From an uncultured Lachnospiraceae bacterium (lineage in GTDB: Bacteria; Bacillota; Clostridia; Lachnospirales; Lachnospiraceae): DNA of 39,106 nt. How positions within the stretch are numbered: the stretch's first letter is position 1; the number at the start of each line of letters is the position of its first letter. Shown piece by piece: positions 6,394-15,348 of the stretch. The notes under the pieces were generated by a model. The model searched no databases. It was not told the origin of the DNA and saw nothing but the letters and a program-made list of their open reading frames with translations. Position numbers and translations under genes: made by a program. Where the stretch lies: positions 1 to 39,106 of the forward strand of contig CAJUJM010000062.1 in the NCBI GenBank assembly GCA_910586755.1. Reading direction: 5' to 3'.

Positions 6394-7682
6394 ACCAGTA
6401 ATTCCAGCGCCGCCCGGCCTTCTGCGCCGGTAAGCTCCACGCCTAAAATCCGGGCCAAGGTAGGGCCTTCATCAATGAGGTTCATTGTCTCTCTTCTGGC
6501 TCCTGGCAGAAAATCCGGGCCTGCGCCGGCAAAAAAAGTCTGATAACCTTCTCTCTTAGGATGGAAGCCATGGTTCCCCAAATGGTGGGCCGGATTCTTC
6601 TCCTGGTTTACTGTCTCGCAGGCAAATTCCATGCCGTCCTGGAAATACCAGCCGTCTTTGGCCTCCAAAACAAAAGCGGCTTCCGGATCTGCTCCCATAG
6701 CGGCTGCTTCTTCCTGGTCAAAAATTTCCTCTATGGGAGAACCCGGCCGTTCTTTCCAGCTTTCCAGAAAACGTCTTACCTCCGGAATACGCGCTTCGTC
6801 CTTTACATAGATATTGCAGGAGCCGCCGCTCTCCCTCCCCAGAACCTGCCAGTGACGGACTCCGGTTTTTCCAGGCTCCAGCCAGCCCAGTTTTTTCAGA
6901 TAATAATTAGGATAAACAATCCGGTTGGTATCCTTCTGGTAATGATCGCCCAAAAGAACCAGATCCGTATCTTCCTCCCACCCCATTTCATGAAGAAGCT
7001 GAAACAGTTCTCCCAACCGACTGTCATGACGCCGGAAAGCTTCCAGAACCTCCGGGCTGTTTACTCCATAGTCATGGCGGTTGGTATCCACATCGGTCCA
7101 GTGAACCAGGGTCAAATCCGGATGGTATTTCTTTATGGAGTACAACAGACAGGACTGAACAAAATTATCCAAATTAGGCTGACGGACACCGTCCAGCATC
7201 TTACCGAACCTTCGGTATAAATCCAGCTGAAAGGAAGGAGTTCCATTAGCAAAGGACACGGTAACCTGATTCTCCCAAAAATGATTGGCCCACACTTCCG
7301 GAAGATTCCAGGTAATTTTTGCCCTTCCTGTAACCGGCCATAGAAAGGCTGCTGTTTTCATTCCTTTTTTGGCGGCTTCGTCATAAATAGTAGTCCTTTT
7401 AATAAATCTTCTCTGCCAGAACCAATCTGGCTTTTTTCGCCAGGGCTGAAAACGAAGATTATTGACAATGCCGGTTGTTTTAGGTGCACAGCCGGTGACA
7501 ATCGCGGCATGAGCCGGGTAAGTAAGGCTGGGATAGACACTTTCCACGTGGGGACACAAAGCGGCTCTCTCAAAAAAGCGGCGGAAATTTGGCATTTCCT
7601 TCATAAAATCTAAATCCCTTTCTCCTACTGCATCCAGGGAAATAATAATCATTCGGCGTGCTTTCATGGTATTATTCTTCAT
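6390..7682 (-). CDS. Alkaline phosphatase superfamily phosphodiesterase/nucleotide pyrophosphatase
   Basis: The 430-residue cytoplasmic-looking protein has no signal peptide. MIIISLDAVGERD near the N-terminus supplies the first metal-binding aspartate, and YPSLTYPAHAAIVTG holds the nucleophilic threonine of the type I phosphodiesterase/NPP family. Further metal ligands lie in DVDTNRHDYG, LLGDHYQ and GNHGFHP. The family hydrolyses phosphodiester or phosphomonoester bonds on nucleotides or lipid head groups; the substrate cannot be read from sequence. The start at 7682 has GGAG about seven bases upstream and lies 11 bases inside the rarA 3' end, so the two are coupled. The stop codon falls within the palindromic repeat at 6340-6393. 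Confidence 0.85.
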   Translation of the reverse strand: MKNNTMKARRMIIISLDAVGERDLDFMKEMPNFRRFFERAALCPHVESVYPSLTYPAHAAIVTGCAPKTTGIVNNLRFQPWRKKPDWFWQRRFIKRTTIYDEAAKKGMKTAAFLWPVTGRAKITWNLPEVWANHFWENQVTVSFANGTPSFQLDLYRRFGKMLDGVRQPNLDNFVQSCLLYSIKKYHPDLTLVHWTDVDTNRHDYGVNSPEVLEAFRRHDSRLGELFQLLHEMGWEEDTDLVLLGDHYQKDTNRIVYPNYYLKKLGWLEPGKTGVRHWQVLGRESGGSCNIYVKDEARIPEVRRFLESWKERPGSPIEEIFDQEEAAAMGADPEAAFVLEAKDGWYFQDGMEFACETVNQEKNPAHHLGNHGFHPKREGYQTFFAGAGPDFLPGARRETMNLIDEGPTLARILGVELTGAEGRAALELLV

Positions 7683-9003
7683 CTGCGGACTCCTTCAGAA
7701 ACTCCAGGTGCTTCTTTATATTTTCCTCATAGCCGTTTTCGGTAGGGTTGTAAAAATGGCGATCTTCTAAACCATCCGGCAGGTATTGCTGCTTTACATA
7801 ATGATTCGGGTAATCATGGGCGTAAAGATATCCTTTGCCATGCCCCAGCTTGGCGGCGCCTTTGTAATGCTTGTCCTGCAAATGTACAGGAACCGGCATG
7901 GTACGAGTCTCCTTTACCGTCTCCATAGCCTGGAAAACCGCCAGACAAGCGGCGTTGCTCTTAGGGGCCGATGCCACGTAGGTAACTGCCTGGGCCAGAA
8001 TAATCTGGGCCTCCGGCATTCCAATGCGTTCTACTGCCTGAGCAGCGCTGACTGCCACTGTAAGGGCCTGCGGATCCGCATTTCCTACATCCTCGGCAGC
8101 GCAGATCATAATCCGTCGGGAAATAAATTTAATGTCTTCTCCGGCATATAACATGCGGGCCAGATAATACACCGCCGCATCCGGATCGGATCCTCTCATG
8201 CTTTTAATAAAAGCCGATATGGTATCGTAGTGATTATCCCCGCTCTTGTCATATCGGACTGCCCTCTTCTGGATACACTCCTGGGCCACCGCCAAATCCA
8301 CGCGGATAATGCCGTCGGCTCCCCTCTCTGTGGTCATAATGCCCAGCTCAATAGCATTTAGGGCTGCTCTGGCATCACCGTTTGCCACGTCTGCCAGAAA
8401 CTCCAGAGCTTCCTCATCAATCCGGGCGCCATAAGTCCCCATGCCTCTCTCTTCGTCGGTGACGGCCCGGCGCAAAAGCTCTTTGATATCGTCCTTTTCC
8501 AAAGGCTTCAACTCAAAAATCCGGGACCGGGACAGAAGAGCCCCGTTAACCTCAAAGTAAGGATTCTCCGTGGTTGCCCCGATTAAGATCAGAGTTCCGT
8601 CTTCCACAAAAGGCAAAAGGTAATCCTGCTGGCCTTTATTGAAGCGGTGGATCTCGTCTACAAACAGAATCGTTTTCTTTCCATACATTCCCAACGATTC
8701 TTTCGCTTCTTTTACTACATCCTCCATGTCCTTTTTTCCGGCTACTGTGGCGTTGATTTGTTTAAATTCTGCACTAGTAGTGTTGGCAATGACCTTTGCC
8801 AGAGTGGTTTTTCCTGTGCCCGGCGGGCCGTAGAAAATGATGGAACCGATCTTATCCGCCTTAATGGCCCGGTAAAGAAGTTTGTCCTTTCCTATAATAT
8901 GCTGTTGTCCCACCACTTCATCCAACCTTCTGGGGCGCAGCCGGGAGGCCAGGGGCGACTCGGTCTCCTGGGCAGTCTCCCGCATATAATCAAATAAATC
9001 CAT
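7672..9003 (-). CDS. rarA: Replication-associated recombination protein A (AAA+ ATPase)
   Basis: This is a 443-residue RarA/MgsA/WRNIP1 family protein that acts at stalled replication forks. After MDLFDYMRE comes SRLRPRRLDEVVGQQHI, typical of clamp-loader-like AAA+ proteins, then Walker A GPPGTGKTT, Walker B ILFVDEIHRFNK and sensor GATTENP. The C-terminal tetramerisation domain includes the conserved FISRRIMICAAEDVG stretch. I chose the ATG at 9003, which has AAAGGA seven bases upstream, instead of the open-frame start at 9021. It is followed, with overlap, by the phosphodiesterase, and lies 14 bases after the deacetylase gene. Confidence 0.95.
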   Translation of the reverse strand: MDLFDYMRETAQETESPLASRLRPRRLDEVVGQQHIIGKDKLLYRAIKADKIGSIIFYGPPGTGKTTLAKVIANTTSAEFKQINATVAGKKDMEDVVKEAKESLGMYGKKTILFVDEIHRFNKGQQDYLLPFVEDGTLILIGATTENPYFEVNGALLSRSRIFELKPLEKDDIKELLRRAVTDEERGMGTYGARIDEEALEFLADVANGDARAALNAIELGIMTTERGADGIIRVDLAVAQECIQKRAVRYDKSGDNHYDTISAFIKSMRGSDPDAAVYYLARMLYAGEDIKFISRRIMICAAEDVGNADPQALTVAVSAAQAVERIGMPEAQIILAQAVTYVASAPKSNAACLAVFQAMETVKETRTMPVPVHLQDKHYKGAAKLGHGKGYLYAHDYPNHYVKQQYLPDGLEDRHFYNPTENGYEENIKKHLEFLKESADEE

Positions 9004-9017
9004 AATTTTTTCCTTTG

Positions 9018-9761
9018 TCAATCAATAATCAGCTCATCGGCTGTAACAAAAGTATATCCCTGAGCCAACAATGTGTCAACGATTTCCAGCGCCGCTTCCA
9101 CGGAAGTAGGGAAAATATCGTGCATCAGGATGATATCTCCATTTCCCACTTTCTTCAGTACCCGGTTTGTAATCTGGGATGTGTTCTGATACTTCCAGTC
9201 CAAACTGTCCACTGACCAGAAAACCGGCGTCAGCTCCATCGTCTCCGCCAGCTCTTCATTCCAGTCCCCATAAGGCGGACGCAGGTATTCCGGTTCTATA
9301 CCGGTAATGCCTTTAATCATTCTTCCTGTTTTTTCCACAGATTCCCGAACTGCCGGAATCCCCGCGGTGGTCATCTGGATATGGCGGTAGCCGTGATTGC
9401 CGATGAGATGCCCGTCCTCTTCCATCTGGCGGATCAAATCCTCATTTCCTTCCACGCTGGAACCCATCAGAAAAAACGTCGCTTCCACTCCCCTGGCCTT
9501 TAAGCCATCCAAAAGCTCTTTGGTATATATCGCGTGGGGGCCGTCGTCAAAAGTCAGGGCCACCACCTTTTCCTCATAACCTATCCCTTCCTGCAAAGTA
9601 ATGTCCGGTTTATCTGAAGCCATCTCCGACTTCTTTACCGCAATCATTCCGGTCTCTACTGCTGTCTTAAAGCATCCGCTGACTATCATGTAGATCAATA
9701 CCACCAACAATAAAAGGTCTGCCATTACTGCCAGCAACAAATGCCTGACTTTCCGTCTCAT
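9018..9761 (-). CDS. Membrane-anchored polysaccharide deacetylase (PdaB/PdaA-like)
   Basis: The 247-residue protein has an N-terminal membrane anchor (about residues 8-28) followed by a NodB-type deacetylase domain: TFDDGPH (catalytic base and metal aspartate), GNHGYRH (two metal histidines), RPPYGDW and ILMHD. The family removes acetyl groups from peptidoglycan or chitin-like sugars outside the membrane. Single-domain anchored forms of this size in Clostridia include PdaB, which is needed for spore maintenance, and a possible sporulation promoter precedes it. A vegetative cell-wall role is an alternative. The next gene, rarA, follows closely, but the functional link is unclear. Confidence 0.88.
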   Translation of the reverse strand: MRRKVRHLLLAVMADLLLLVVLIYMIVSGCFKTAVETGMIAVKKSEMASDKPDITLQEGIGYEEKVVALTFDDGPHAIYTKELLDGLKARGVEATFFLMGSSVEGNEDLIRQMEEDGHLIGNHGYRHIQMTTAGIPAVRESVEKTGRMIKGITGIEPEYLRPPYGDWNEELAETMELTPVFWSVDSLDWKYQNTSQITNRVLKKVGNGDIILMHDIFPTSVEAALEIVDTLLAQGYTFVTADELIID

Positions 9762-9784
9762 TCCCTCGCCTCCCTGTTCTTAGA

Positions 9785-9811
9785 AGTATATGCGGGAGGG
9801 AGGGAGAATAG
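9785..9811 (-). promoter_or_regulatory. Possible sporulation sigma-E-type promoter of the deacetylase gene
   Basis: On the minus strand CATATACT (9785-9792) resembles the sigma-E -10 (CATACAnT). A CTA (9809-9811), one mismatch from the ATA -35 core, lies 16 bases upstream. Two mismatches make this weaker than the site before the sipL-like gene. Confidence 0.3.
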
Positions 9812-9813
9812 AA

Positions 9814-9884
9814 ATATGGGGATGCCGTAAAATGAAACCCGCTCTAATAAACCGCTTTCTTTCATTTTGCAGCATTCCCCATAT
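9814..9884. repeat. Long palindromic hairpin, GGGGAAT/AAAATGAAA family
   Basis: Arms of about 24 bases (9814-9837 and 9860-9884) pair with three or so differences around a 22-base loop. The same arm pattern recurs at 32098-32152. It lies three bases past the ZIP stop codon, so it may end that transcript, although the trailing sequence is only weakly T-rich here. Confidence 0.7.
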
Positions 9885-9886
9885 AT

Positions 9887-10663
9887 TTAGCCTAAGGCTA
9901 CGTCTAATATCATCATAATTGCAAACCCTATTGCAAATCCAATAGTACCGATATTGCTGTGACTGCCTTCGGATGCTTCGGGAATCAGTTCTTCTACCAC
10001 AACGTAAATCATAGCGCCTGCTGCAAAGGACAGCAGGTACGGCAAAACAGGATCCAGGGCTGCTGCCAGAAGAATGGCAATCACCGCGCTGATTGGCTCC
10101 ACAATTCCAGAAGCCGCGCCGGATAAAAATGCTTTTCTCTTGCTAGTCCCTTCCCCTTTTAATGGCAGTGAAATAATGGCTCCCTCCGGAAAATTCTGAA
10201 TCGCAATTCCAAGCGCCAGTGTCAGGGCTCCTGCCATGGTAATCCGGCCATTTCCGGACATGACTCCCGCCAGTGCAGCGCCTGCGGCAGCTCCTTCCGG
10301 AAAGTTGTGAATGGTCACGGCCAGCATCAGCATTGTGGTTCGCTTCAATTGACAGCAAGGCCCCTCCGGGGTATTGCTGCCCAGATGCAGATGGGGAATT
10401 ACCCGATCCATCAAAAGCAGAAAGCCTATTCCTATCAGAAAACCTGCAGCCGCCGGAACAAAAGCCATTTTTCCCATATGCTCTGACATATCCATTGCCG
10501 GAATCAGCAACGACCACACAGAGGCAGCCACCATCACGCCAGCTGCAAACCCTAAAAGAGCCTTTTGTACTCCCGGCTTTATCTCATCTTTCATGAAAAA
10601 CACACAGGCAGAACCTGCTGTGGTTCCAATAAAAGGGAGCATTAATCCCAGTAAAACATCCAT
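9887..10663 (-). CDS. ZIP family metal transporter
   Basis: The 258-residue polytopic membrane protein has about eight hydrophobic segments. HNFPEG (119-124) and QNFPEG (156-161) are the paired metal-site motifs of the ZIP family in its bacterial ZupT-like branch, which imports zinc, iron or manganese. A histidine-containing loop (HLHLG, 91-95) lies in the usual variable cytoplasmic region. It starts 17 bases after the uxaB stop, with AGGGAGA upstream, so it may share the uxaB transcript, although the functions are unrelated. Metal specificity cannot be read. Confidence 0.93.
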   Translation of the reverse strand: MDVLLGLMLPFIGTTAGSACVFFMKDEIKPGVQKALLGFAAGVMVAASVWSLLIPAMDMSEHMGKMAFVPAAAGFLIGIGFLLLMDRVIPHLHLGSNTPEGPCCQLKRTTMLMLAVTIHNFPEGAAAGAALAGVMSGNGRITMAGALTLALGIAIQNFPEGAIISLPLKGEGTSKRKAFLSGAASGIVEPISAVIAILLAAALDPVLPYLLSFAAGAMIYVVVEELIPEASEGSHSNIGTIGFAIGFAIMMILDVALG

Positions 10664-10679
10664 GTAGAAATCTCCCTGG

Positions 10680-12023
10680 TTAATTTTTTGCTAATACTGC
10701 TTTGTATGCCTCTGCCATACCTTTTTCCTGAATCATGTCATAATATCCCTTTACCATGGGAATCATGTCCGTCAGGTCAGCATGCCAGTAATCCTCTTTC
10801 TTCATAATCTCTTCTACCGATGCAGTCTTCATAAACTCCATAATCTCGGCTCCATCGTTTGCCTTGTCAGTTCTGTAGAAAGAAATCAGAGCTGCCATGG
10901 AGAATGTCAGCGCCTCCGGGTATTTTCCAAACTTCTCTTTGTACTCCAGAATGGTGGGAAGTACCCGCACCTGGAACTTACTTACAGAGTTTAATGCAAT
11001 ACTTAAAAGCTGGTGCTTAATAAAGGGGTTGCTGAAACGCTCTAATACATCCTTGGCAAACTGAATATCGGTCTCCGTGTTGCCCAGAGTGGGAACAATC
11101 TCATCAAAAAGGCATTTCTTTAAAAATGCGCTGACAGTCTCATCCTTTAAGCACTGGCCTACGGTCTCTAAACCGTACAGATATGCGCCTAATACCATGG
11201 AAGTATGGCCGCCGTTTAAGATACGTACCTTTCTCTTCTTATAAGGTTTTACGTCGTCAGTCCATACAATGTTGTAGCCTGCCTTGTTAAAGGGAAGTTC
11301 ATCCTCATGATGCCCGCTGATTACCCATAAGTGGAAAATTTCAGCAGTGTCAATCAGATTATCTGTATAGCCAAGCTGCTTGGTCAGCTCTTCCACTTCA
11401 TCTCTGGGATAGCCGGTTACAATACGGTCAACCAGGGTGCTGCAAAAATCGTTTTCCGTGTTAATCCAGTTCTTAAAGTCCTGGCCCAGCTCCCACAGGT
11501 CTGCATATTTTAATACGCACTCCTTTAAATTATCGCCATTATTGTCAATAAGCTCGCAGGGGAGAAGAATCATACCCGGAAGTCCTGCCTCAAACCTCTT
11601 ATACAAAAACTGAGTCAGCTTTGCCGGATAAGATTTGGGAGGCATATCCGTAATTTTCTCGGTGCCCAGGTATTCAATGCCTGCCTCTGTGGTGTTGGAA
11701 ACCAGCACCCGCATGTCCGGACTGGTTGCCAGGGCAATGTAATCTTCATACTGTGTATAGGGGTTTAATGCCCTGGAAATAGAAGTAATGTGGGTATGTT
11801 CATTTACAATCTCTCCATTATTGATGCCCCGGAGAAATAAGTTGTATTCACAGTTCTGATCTGCCAGCATTTGGCACATGCCTTTCTCAATGGGCTGTAC
11901 TACCACGATCTTCCCGTCATAGAGGCCTTTCTCCTGTAATTTGTGGAAGAAATAATCTACAAAACCTCTTAAGAACCCGCCTTCGCCAAACTGAATTACT
12001 GTTTCTTTTACATTACTGCTCAT
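10680..12023 (-). CDS. uxaB: Tagaturonate reductase (altronate oxidoreductase)
   Basis: The 447-residue member of the mannitol dehydrogenase superfamily interconverts D-tagaturonate and D-altronate with NAD(H) in galacturonate (pectin) breakdown. The N-terminal Rossmann fold starts VIQFGEGGFLRGFVDYFF, and SNTTEAGI is the conserved family stretch; the C-terminal helical domain contains the catalytic lysine region KKRKVRILNGGHT. I chose the ATG at 12023 because GGAGGT lies six bases upstream; the open frame runs to 12071. No other uronate gene (uxaA, uxaC, kdgK) is in the window, so the gene is separated from its pathway. A related fructuronate or mannitol-type substrate is possible. Confidence 0.85.
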   Translation of the reverse strand: MSSNVKETVIQFGEGGFLRGFVDYFFHKLQEKGLYDGKIVVVQPIEKGMCQMLADQNCEYNLFLRGINNGEIVNEHTHITSISRALNPYTQYEDYIALATSPDMRVLVSNTTEAGIEYLGTEKITDMPPKSYPAKLTQFLYKRFEAGLPGMILLPCELIDNNGDNLKECVLKYADLWELGQDFKNWINTENDFCSTLVDRIVTGYPRDEVEELTKQLGYTDNLIDTAEIFHLWVISGHHEDELPFNKAGYNIVWTDDVKPYKKRKVRILNGGHTSMVLGAYLYGLETVGQCLKDETVSAFLKKCLFDEIVPTLGNTETDIQFAKDVLERFSNPFIKHQLLSIALNSVSKFQVRVLPTILEYKEKFGKYPEALTFSMAALISFYRTDKANDGAEIMEFMKTASVEEIMKKEDYWHADLTDMIPMVKGYYDMIQEKGMAEAYKAVLAKN

Positions 12024-12099
12024 TTGGTAACCTCCATACATTATCCTGTAAGCTCTTACATTTTTCTGCAAGTTTACTTATCCTTTATTTACTAAGATT

Positions 12100-12128
12100 A
12101 ATATACACTATGTTTAAAAATAGTTCAA
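12100..12128 (-). promoter_or_regulatory. Promoter of uxaB
   Basis: TTGAAC (12123-12128) and TATATT (12100-12105) are 17 bases apart on the minus strand, giving a leader of about 70 nt to the ATG at 12023. Confidence 0.6.
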
Positions 12129-12168
12129 GAGTTTTTTCAAGATTTTTGTAAGTATTTACATTGCTAAC

Positions 12169-12216
12169 GTAGTAGTTCGGATGGCGGGCAAGAGGATGCC
12201 CCGTCTGAACTGCTGC
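12169..12216. repeat. Palindromic repeat, GTTCAGACGG family
   Basis: GTAGTAGTTCGG at the left end mirrors CCGTCTGAACTGCTGC at the right. Read on the minus strand, GTTCAGACGGGGCATCC followed by TCTTGCCCG closely matches the first hairpin of the 18082-18231 element. It lies about 45 bases downstream of the metallophosphoesterase gene. Confidence 0.65.
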
Positions 12217-12236
12217 TTATTGACCAGGTTCCTTCC

Positions 12237-12263
12237 GAGGACAAGTCTCCCCCCCCTGTCCTC
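12237..12263 (-). terminator. Hairpin at the metallophosphoesterase stop codon
   Basis: GAGGACA (12257-12263 read on the minus strand) pairs with TGTCCTC around a loop containing a G8 run. There is no T-run after it, so terminator function is doubtful. Confidence 0.3.
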
Positions 12264-13875
12264 AGGGTACAGGAAGATACAGGTAATTGTGATCCTCTTT
12301 GCTGTCCCCAATCATCGCCCGCATCTCTCTCATCTGCCGGCTATCCGGCAAAATCCGGTTCCACCACTGCCAGGGGATGCTGCTTTTTACCGCCTTTTCA
12401 TCAATAATTCTTCCGGCATAGTAATCCTCATACAGTTCTGCGTATAAATCTGTCATCTCCCCTATGAGTTCCATAGATACCGGATCCATTTTATTTTCGA
12501 TTTGACGGCTGATAATCTTTTTAATGTATTCTTTTGAATAGATCTCAAAATTCAAAAGATCCTGATCCGTAAGACCTTGATCCGCCGCCCAGGCAGATAC
12601 ATCTACCTCTTTGGTCCGATAAACCATATTCCCCTTTTCATCCCAACTCATAATCCCATACTGACAGGGGGTAATGCTTAAAGAATCGCTGACAATCTCA
12701 TAAATCCCATAAGGGTCTTTTTCATTTTCAGAAGCCAGCTCTGCCTCAAGTCTCACTCCAGGGCCGAAGCGCTCCTCACTGAGAGGAATTTGGCTATGCT
12801 TTTTCAGCCGTTGGACGTGGAGGTGGCCGCTGACGTAAACCGGCAGGCGGAAACGTTCCAGCAATTCTGCAACCTCCTGATAATTGTCCAGTGCACAGTC
12901 TGTTGTATACAGACTGCTTTGAGGCAGCAGGTTATGATGGCCCACTGGAATCACCGTAACCCCGGCAGCTTCTGCTTCCCGAAGCCATTCCTCCATCCAC
13001 AAAAGTGTCTCCTCCCTGATTCTTCCTCCCACCAGATTTACCGGCTCATACTGGCAGGTATCCAGCATCATAATCCAATACTTTTCGTCCAGCTCATAAA
13101 TATAGCTTAGGGAAGCTTCATCCCTGCATAAAGCCTGGTCATAGCCAAATTTTCGGTAATACTGATAAAATTCATCCGGTGTCACCGATTGACCCTGTGT
13201 TTTCTTATCTCCAAAGTAATAGGAAGCATTGGGGTTATTTATATCATGGTTTCCGGGAATTACCAGAACCGGGATCCCCGTCTCCTGAATCCGGGCTAAT
13301 TTGTCGGAAAGTTCCTGATGATTTTCCGCTTCCCCATTCATAGTAATGTCGCCGCTGAGAATAAGGACATCCGCATCCATATTCACTATTTCATCTGAAA
13401 ATGCGTCGAAAAGCTGCGGCAGATACTCTATCAGCTTCCCGTCGCTGCCGGCAATAAAGTCTTTGTATGCCTTTCCCCGGTCTGTAATGCTGTGGCTTTG
13501 ATAGTGAAGATCCGAGGCGATTGCCAACACTGGCGGCTGATAAGGCGGCTCCTGCAAAACTGTCTCCTCGCAAGCCTGATCCCGGGAATCCGGCTCTGTC
13601 TGCTTCTCTGGTTCTGATGCCTTTTTTGTTTCCCAGGCAGAGTCCGTCTCTTCTTTTGTCTGGTCTTCGCTGCTTTCTTCTGATCCTACCGTTTTCTCCT
13701 GGTTTGTCTCCGTTTCTTCCTGGCAGGGTACGCTTTGATTTATTTCATTTCGAATCTCTTGTCTGTCTTTATCCCTTACCGCCCTGCTTATGACTGCCAC
13801 CAGACTGACTGATGTCAAAAGCAAAAGCAGCACGGTCAGGGCTGCTCTTAAATACTTTCTTTTGTCTCTGTTCAT
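12262..13875 (-). CDS. Membrane-anchored metallophosphoesterase (calcineurin-like)
   Basis: The 537-residue protein has an N-terminal membrane anchor (about 10-30), an acidic E/T/S-rich linker (50-110) and a calcineurin-like phosphoesterase domain from about 115. All five metal motifs are visible: SDLHYQ (D122, H124), SGDITMNGE, PGNHDINN, VGHHNLL and SGHLHVQ. The remaining C-terminal part (about 390-537) is not assigned. It should act outside the membrane or at its outer face, and the substrate is unknown. It follows the HAD phosphatase gene by 17 bases, in an apparent run with xpt and the lipoprotein gene. The linker looks like a wall-spanning spacer. Confidence 0.9.
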   Translation of the reverse strand: MNRDKRKYLRAALTVLLLLLTSVSLVAVISRAVRDKDRQEIRNEINQSVPCQEETETNQEKTVGSEESSEDQTKEETDSAWETKKASEPEKQTEPDSRDQACEETVLQEPPYQPPVLAIASDLHYQSHSITDRGKAYKDFIAGSDGKLIEYLPQLFDAFSDEIVNMDADVLILSGDITMNGEAENHQELSDKLARIQETGIPVLVIPGNHDINNPNASYYFGDKKTQGQSVTPDEFYQYYRKFGYDQALCRDEASLSYIYELDEKYWIMMLDTCQYEPVNLVGGRIREETLLWMEEWLREAEAAGVTVIPVGHHNLLPQSSLYTTDCALDNYQEVAELLERFRLPVYVSGHLHVQRLKKHSQIPLSEERFGPGVRLEAELASENEKDPYGIYEIVSDSLSITPCQYGIMSWDEKGNMVYRTKEVDVSAWAADQGLTDQDLLNFEIYSKEYIKKIISRQIENKMDPVSMELIGEMTDLYAELYEDYYAGRIIDEKAVKSSIPWQWWNRILPDSRQMREMRAMIGDSKEDHNYLYLPVP

Positions 13876-13892
13876 CCAAACCTCTTATGCTG

Positions 13893-14681
13893 TCAAATGA
13901 TCCCCAGTTCCTTCATTGCCCATGCAATTCCGTCCTCTTCCACCGTCTTGGTCACAAAAGTGGCGTATGGCTCTAAGCCTTTGTCATGTTTTCCCATTAA
14001 TACTGTATTTTCAGCAAATTCAAACATCGGGAGGTCGTTCATACTGTCTCCAAAGACATATGCATCTTTCAGCGGAATCTGATAATAATCCAGAACCCAC
14101 TGAATCGCCGTTGCTTTAGAGTGGCCTTTTGGAACACATTCGTAAAAACCGTCCCTGTCAATAATGGTAAAGTCCGTTTCTATGGATTGGAAAAATCCCT
14201 TCGTGTCACTCATATGGTCTGCCGATATGCAGAATTTATCAAATTCATAGCTGGTCTCCTCCAAAGGAAGGAAAGCGCCTCCCATCTGCCTGTTAACAGA
14301 ATCTCTCAGTTCTTCCATTTCCGGAATCCGGTAAGGCTCCTGGTTAAAATAGCAGCCCTCTACACCCTCGAAAACAGCCTCTACTTTATAATCCTTTATG
14401 GCCTGACGCAGCTTTATCCCTGTCTCATAAGGGACATGATAGGAATACGCCGCCTTTCCGTCTATCATAATGCAGGTTCCGCAGCCGCACAGTGCTCCGT
14501 CAGTTTCTACCTGCTCTAAAACCGGCTTTACCAGAATATATCCTCTGCCGGAATTAATAAAGACCAAATGTCCCTGCCTGCGGGCTTCCTTCAGCGCCTC
14601 CTTGGCGCTTTCCGGAATCCGGCCGTCAAACTCGCCCAGCAATGTACCGTCTATGTCAAAAAATAATGCCTTCCTGCTCAT
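13893..14681 (-). CDS. HAD superfamily phosphatase, Cof/YbiV type
   Basis: The 262-residue cytoplasmic protein has FFDIDGTLLG at 8-17 (nucleophile and acid/base aspartates), INSGRGY as motif II, a large inserted C2 cap, the conserved KGHSKATAIQW lysine motif and GDSMNDLPMFEFA as motif IV. Family members dephosphorylate sugar phosphates, flavin nucleotides or similar small molecules. A GGAAAT ribosome binding site lies before the ATG. A second, different Cof-type enzyme is at 32936-33715. Substrate is not predictable. Confidence 0.93.
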   Translation of the reverse strand: MSRKALFFDIDGTLLGEFDGRIPESAKEALKEARRQGHLVFINSGRGYILVKPVLEQVETDGALCGCGTCIMIDGKAAYSYHVPYETGIKLRQAIKDYKVEAVFEGVEGCYFNQEPYRIPEMEELRDSVNRQMGGAFLPLEETSYEFDKFCISADHMSDTKGFFQSIETDFTIIDRDGFYECVPKGHSKATAIQWVLDYYQIPLKDAYVFGDSMNDLPMFEFAENTVLMGKHDKGLEPYATFVTKTVEEDGIAWAMKELGII

Positions 14682-14740
14682 GTTATTTCCTCTCCGTCCC
14701 GGCAGAAATCCAGGACAAATTCATTCAAATACCCCCTTCT

Positions 14741-15322
14741 TTAATCTTCCCGAAAAACAATCTCTCCGGTTGCCGCATCCATGCTCTCTACAATTGCCAG
14801 AGACTCCAGATGAATCCCCCTGGCCCGAATAGCGTCCCCGCCTCTCTGAAAACCTTTTTCCACCACTACTCCGGCTCCTACCAGGGTTGCTCCTGCATCC
14901 TGTACCAGTTGAGCCAGACCTTCCAAAGCCTTTCCATTAGCCAGGAAATCGTCAATCAGCAGAACCTTGTCCTCCGGCCCCAAAAAATCTTTGGATACCA
15001 TAATATCATAGATCCTTCCATGGGTATAGGACTCAACCTGTGTGGTATACACATCTCCGGCAATATTCTTTGTCTTGGTCTTTTTAGCAAAGACTACAGG
15101 CACATGAAAATATTGGGCCACAATGCAGGCAATTCCAATGCCGGAAGCCTCAATAGTCAGAATCTTATTAATCTCTTCCCCGGCAAAGCGTTTGCGTAGT
15201 TCCTTTCCAATCTCCACAAACATGTCAATGTCCATCTGGTGATTTAAAAAGCTGTCTACCTTCAGAACTCCTCCTTCACGAACTACGCCATCTTTACGTA
15301 TTCTGTCTTTCAAGAGCCGCAT
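14741..15322 (-). CDS. xpt: Xanthine phosphoribosyltransferase
   Basis: At 193 residues it matches the Bacillus Xpt length. Xpt converts xanthine and PRPP to XMP in purine salvage. VLKVDSFLNHQMD near the N-terminus and VLLIDDFLANGKAL (the PRPP-binding loop, about 125-138) are signatures of the enzyme. The product is cytoplasmic and usually dimeric. In Bacillus, xpt lies under a guanine riboswitch; here the gene starts only 26 bases after the lipoprotein gene, with no room for such an element, so purine control would have to come from elsewhere. Confidence 0.95.
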   Translation of the reverse strand: MRLLKDRIRKDGVVREGGVLKVDSFLNHQMDIDMFVEIGKELRKRFAGEEINKILTIEASGIGIACIVAQYFHVPVVFAKKTKTKNIAGDVYTTQVESYTHGRIYDIMVSKDFLGPEDKVLLIDDFLANGKALEGLAQLVQDAGATLVGAGVVVEKGFQRGGDAIRARGIHLESLAIVESMDAATGEIVFRED

Positions 15323-15348
15323 GGTACATCCTCCGTCTTCTCTTATGG

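Noticed and set aside
6561..7220. 219-codon open frame on the plus strand
   Set aside because: It is antisense to the phosphodiesterase gene, which has full catalytic motifs; the frame has no ribosome binding site or recognisable domain.
15323..15348. Guanine riboswitch before xpt
   Set aside because: Only 26 bases separate xpt from the upstream gene, too short for a purine aptamer.
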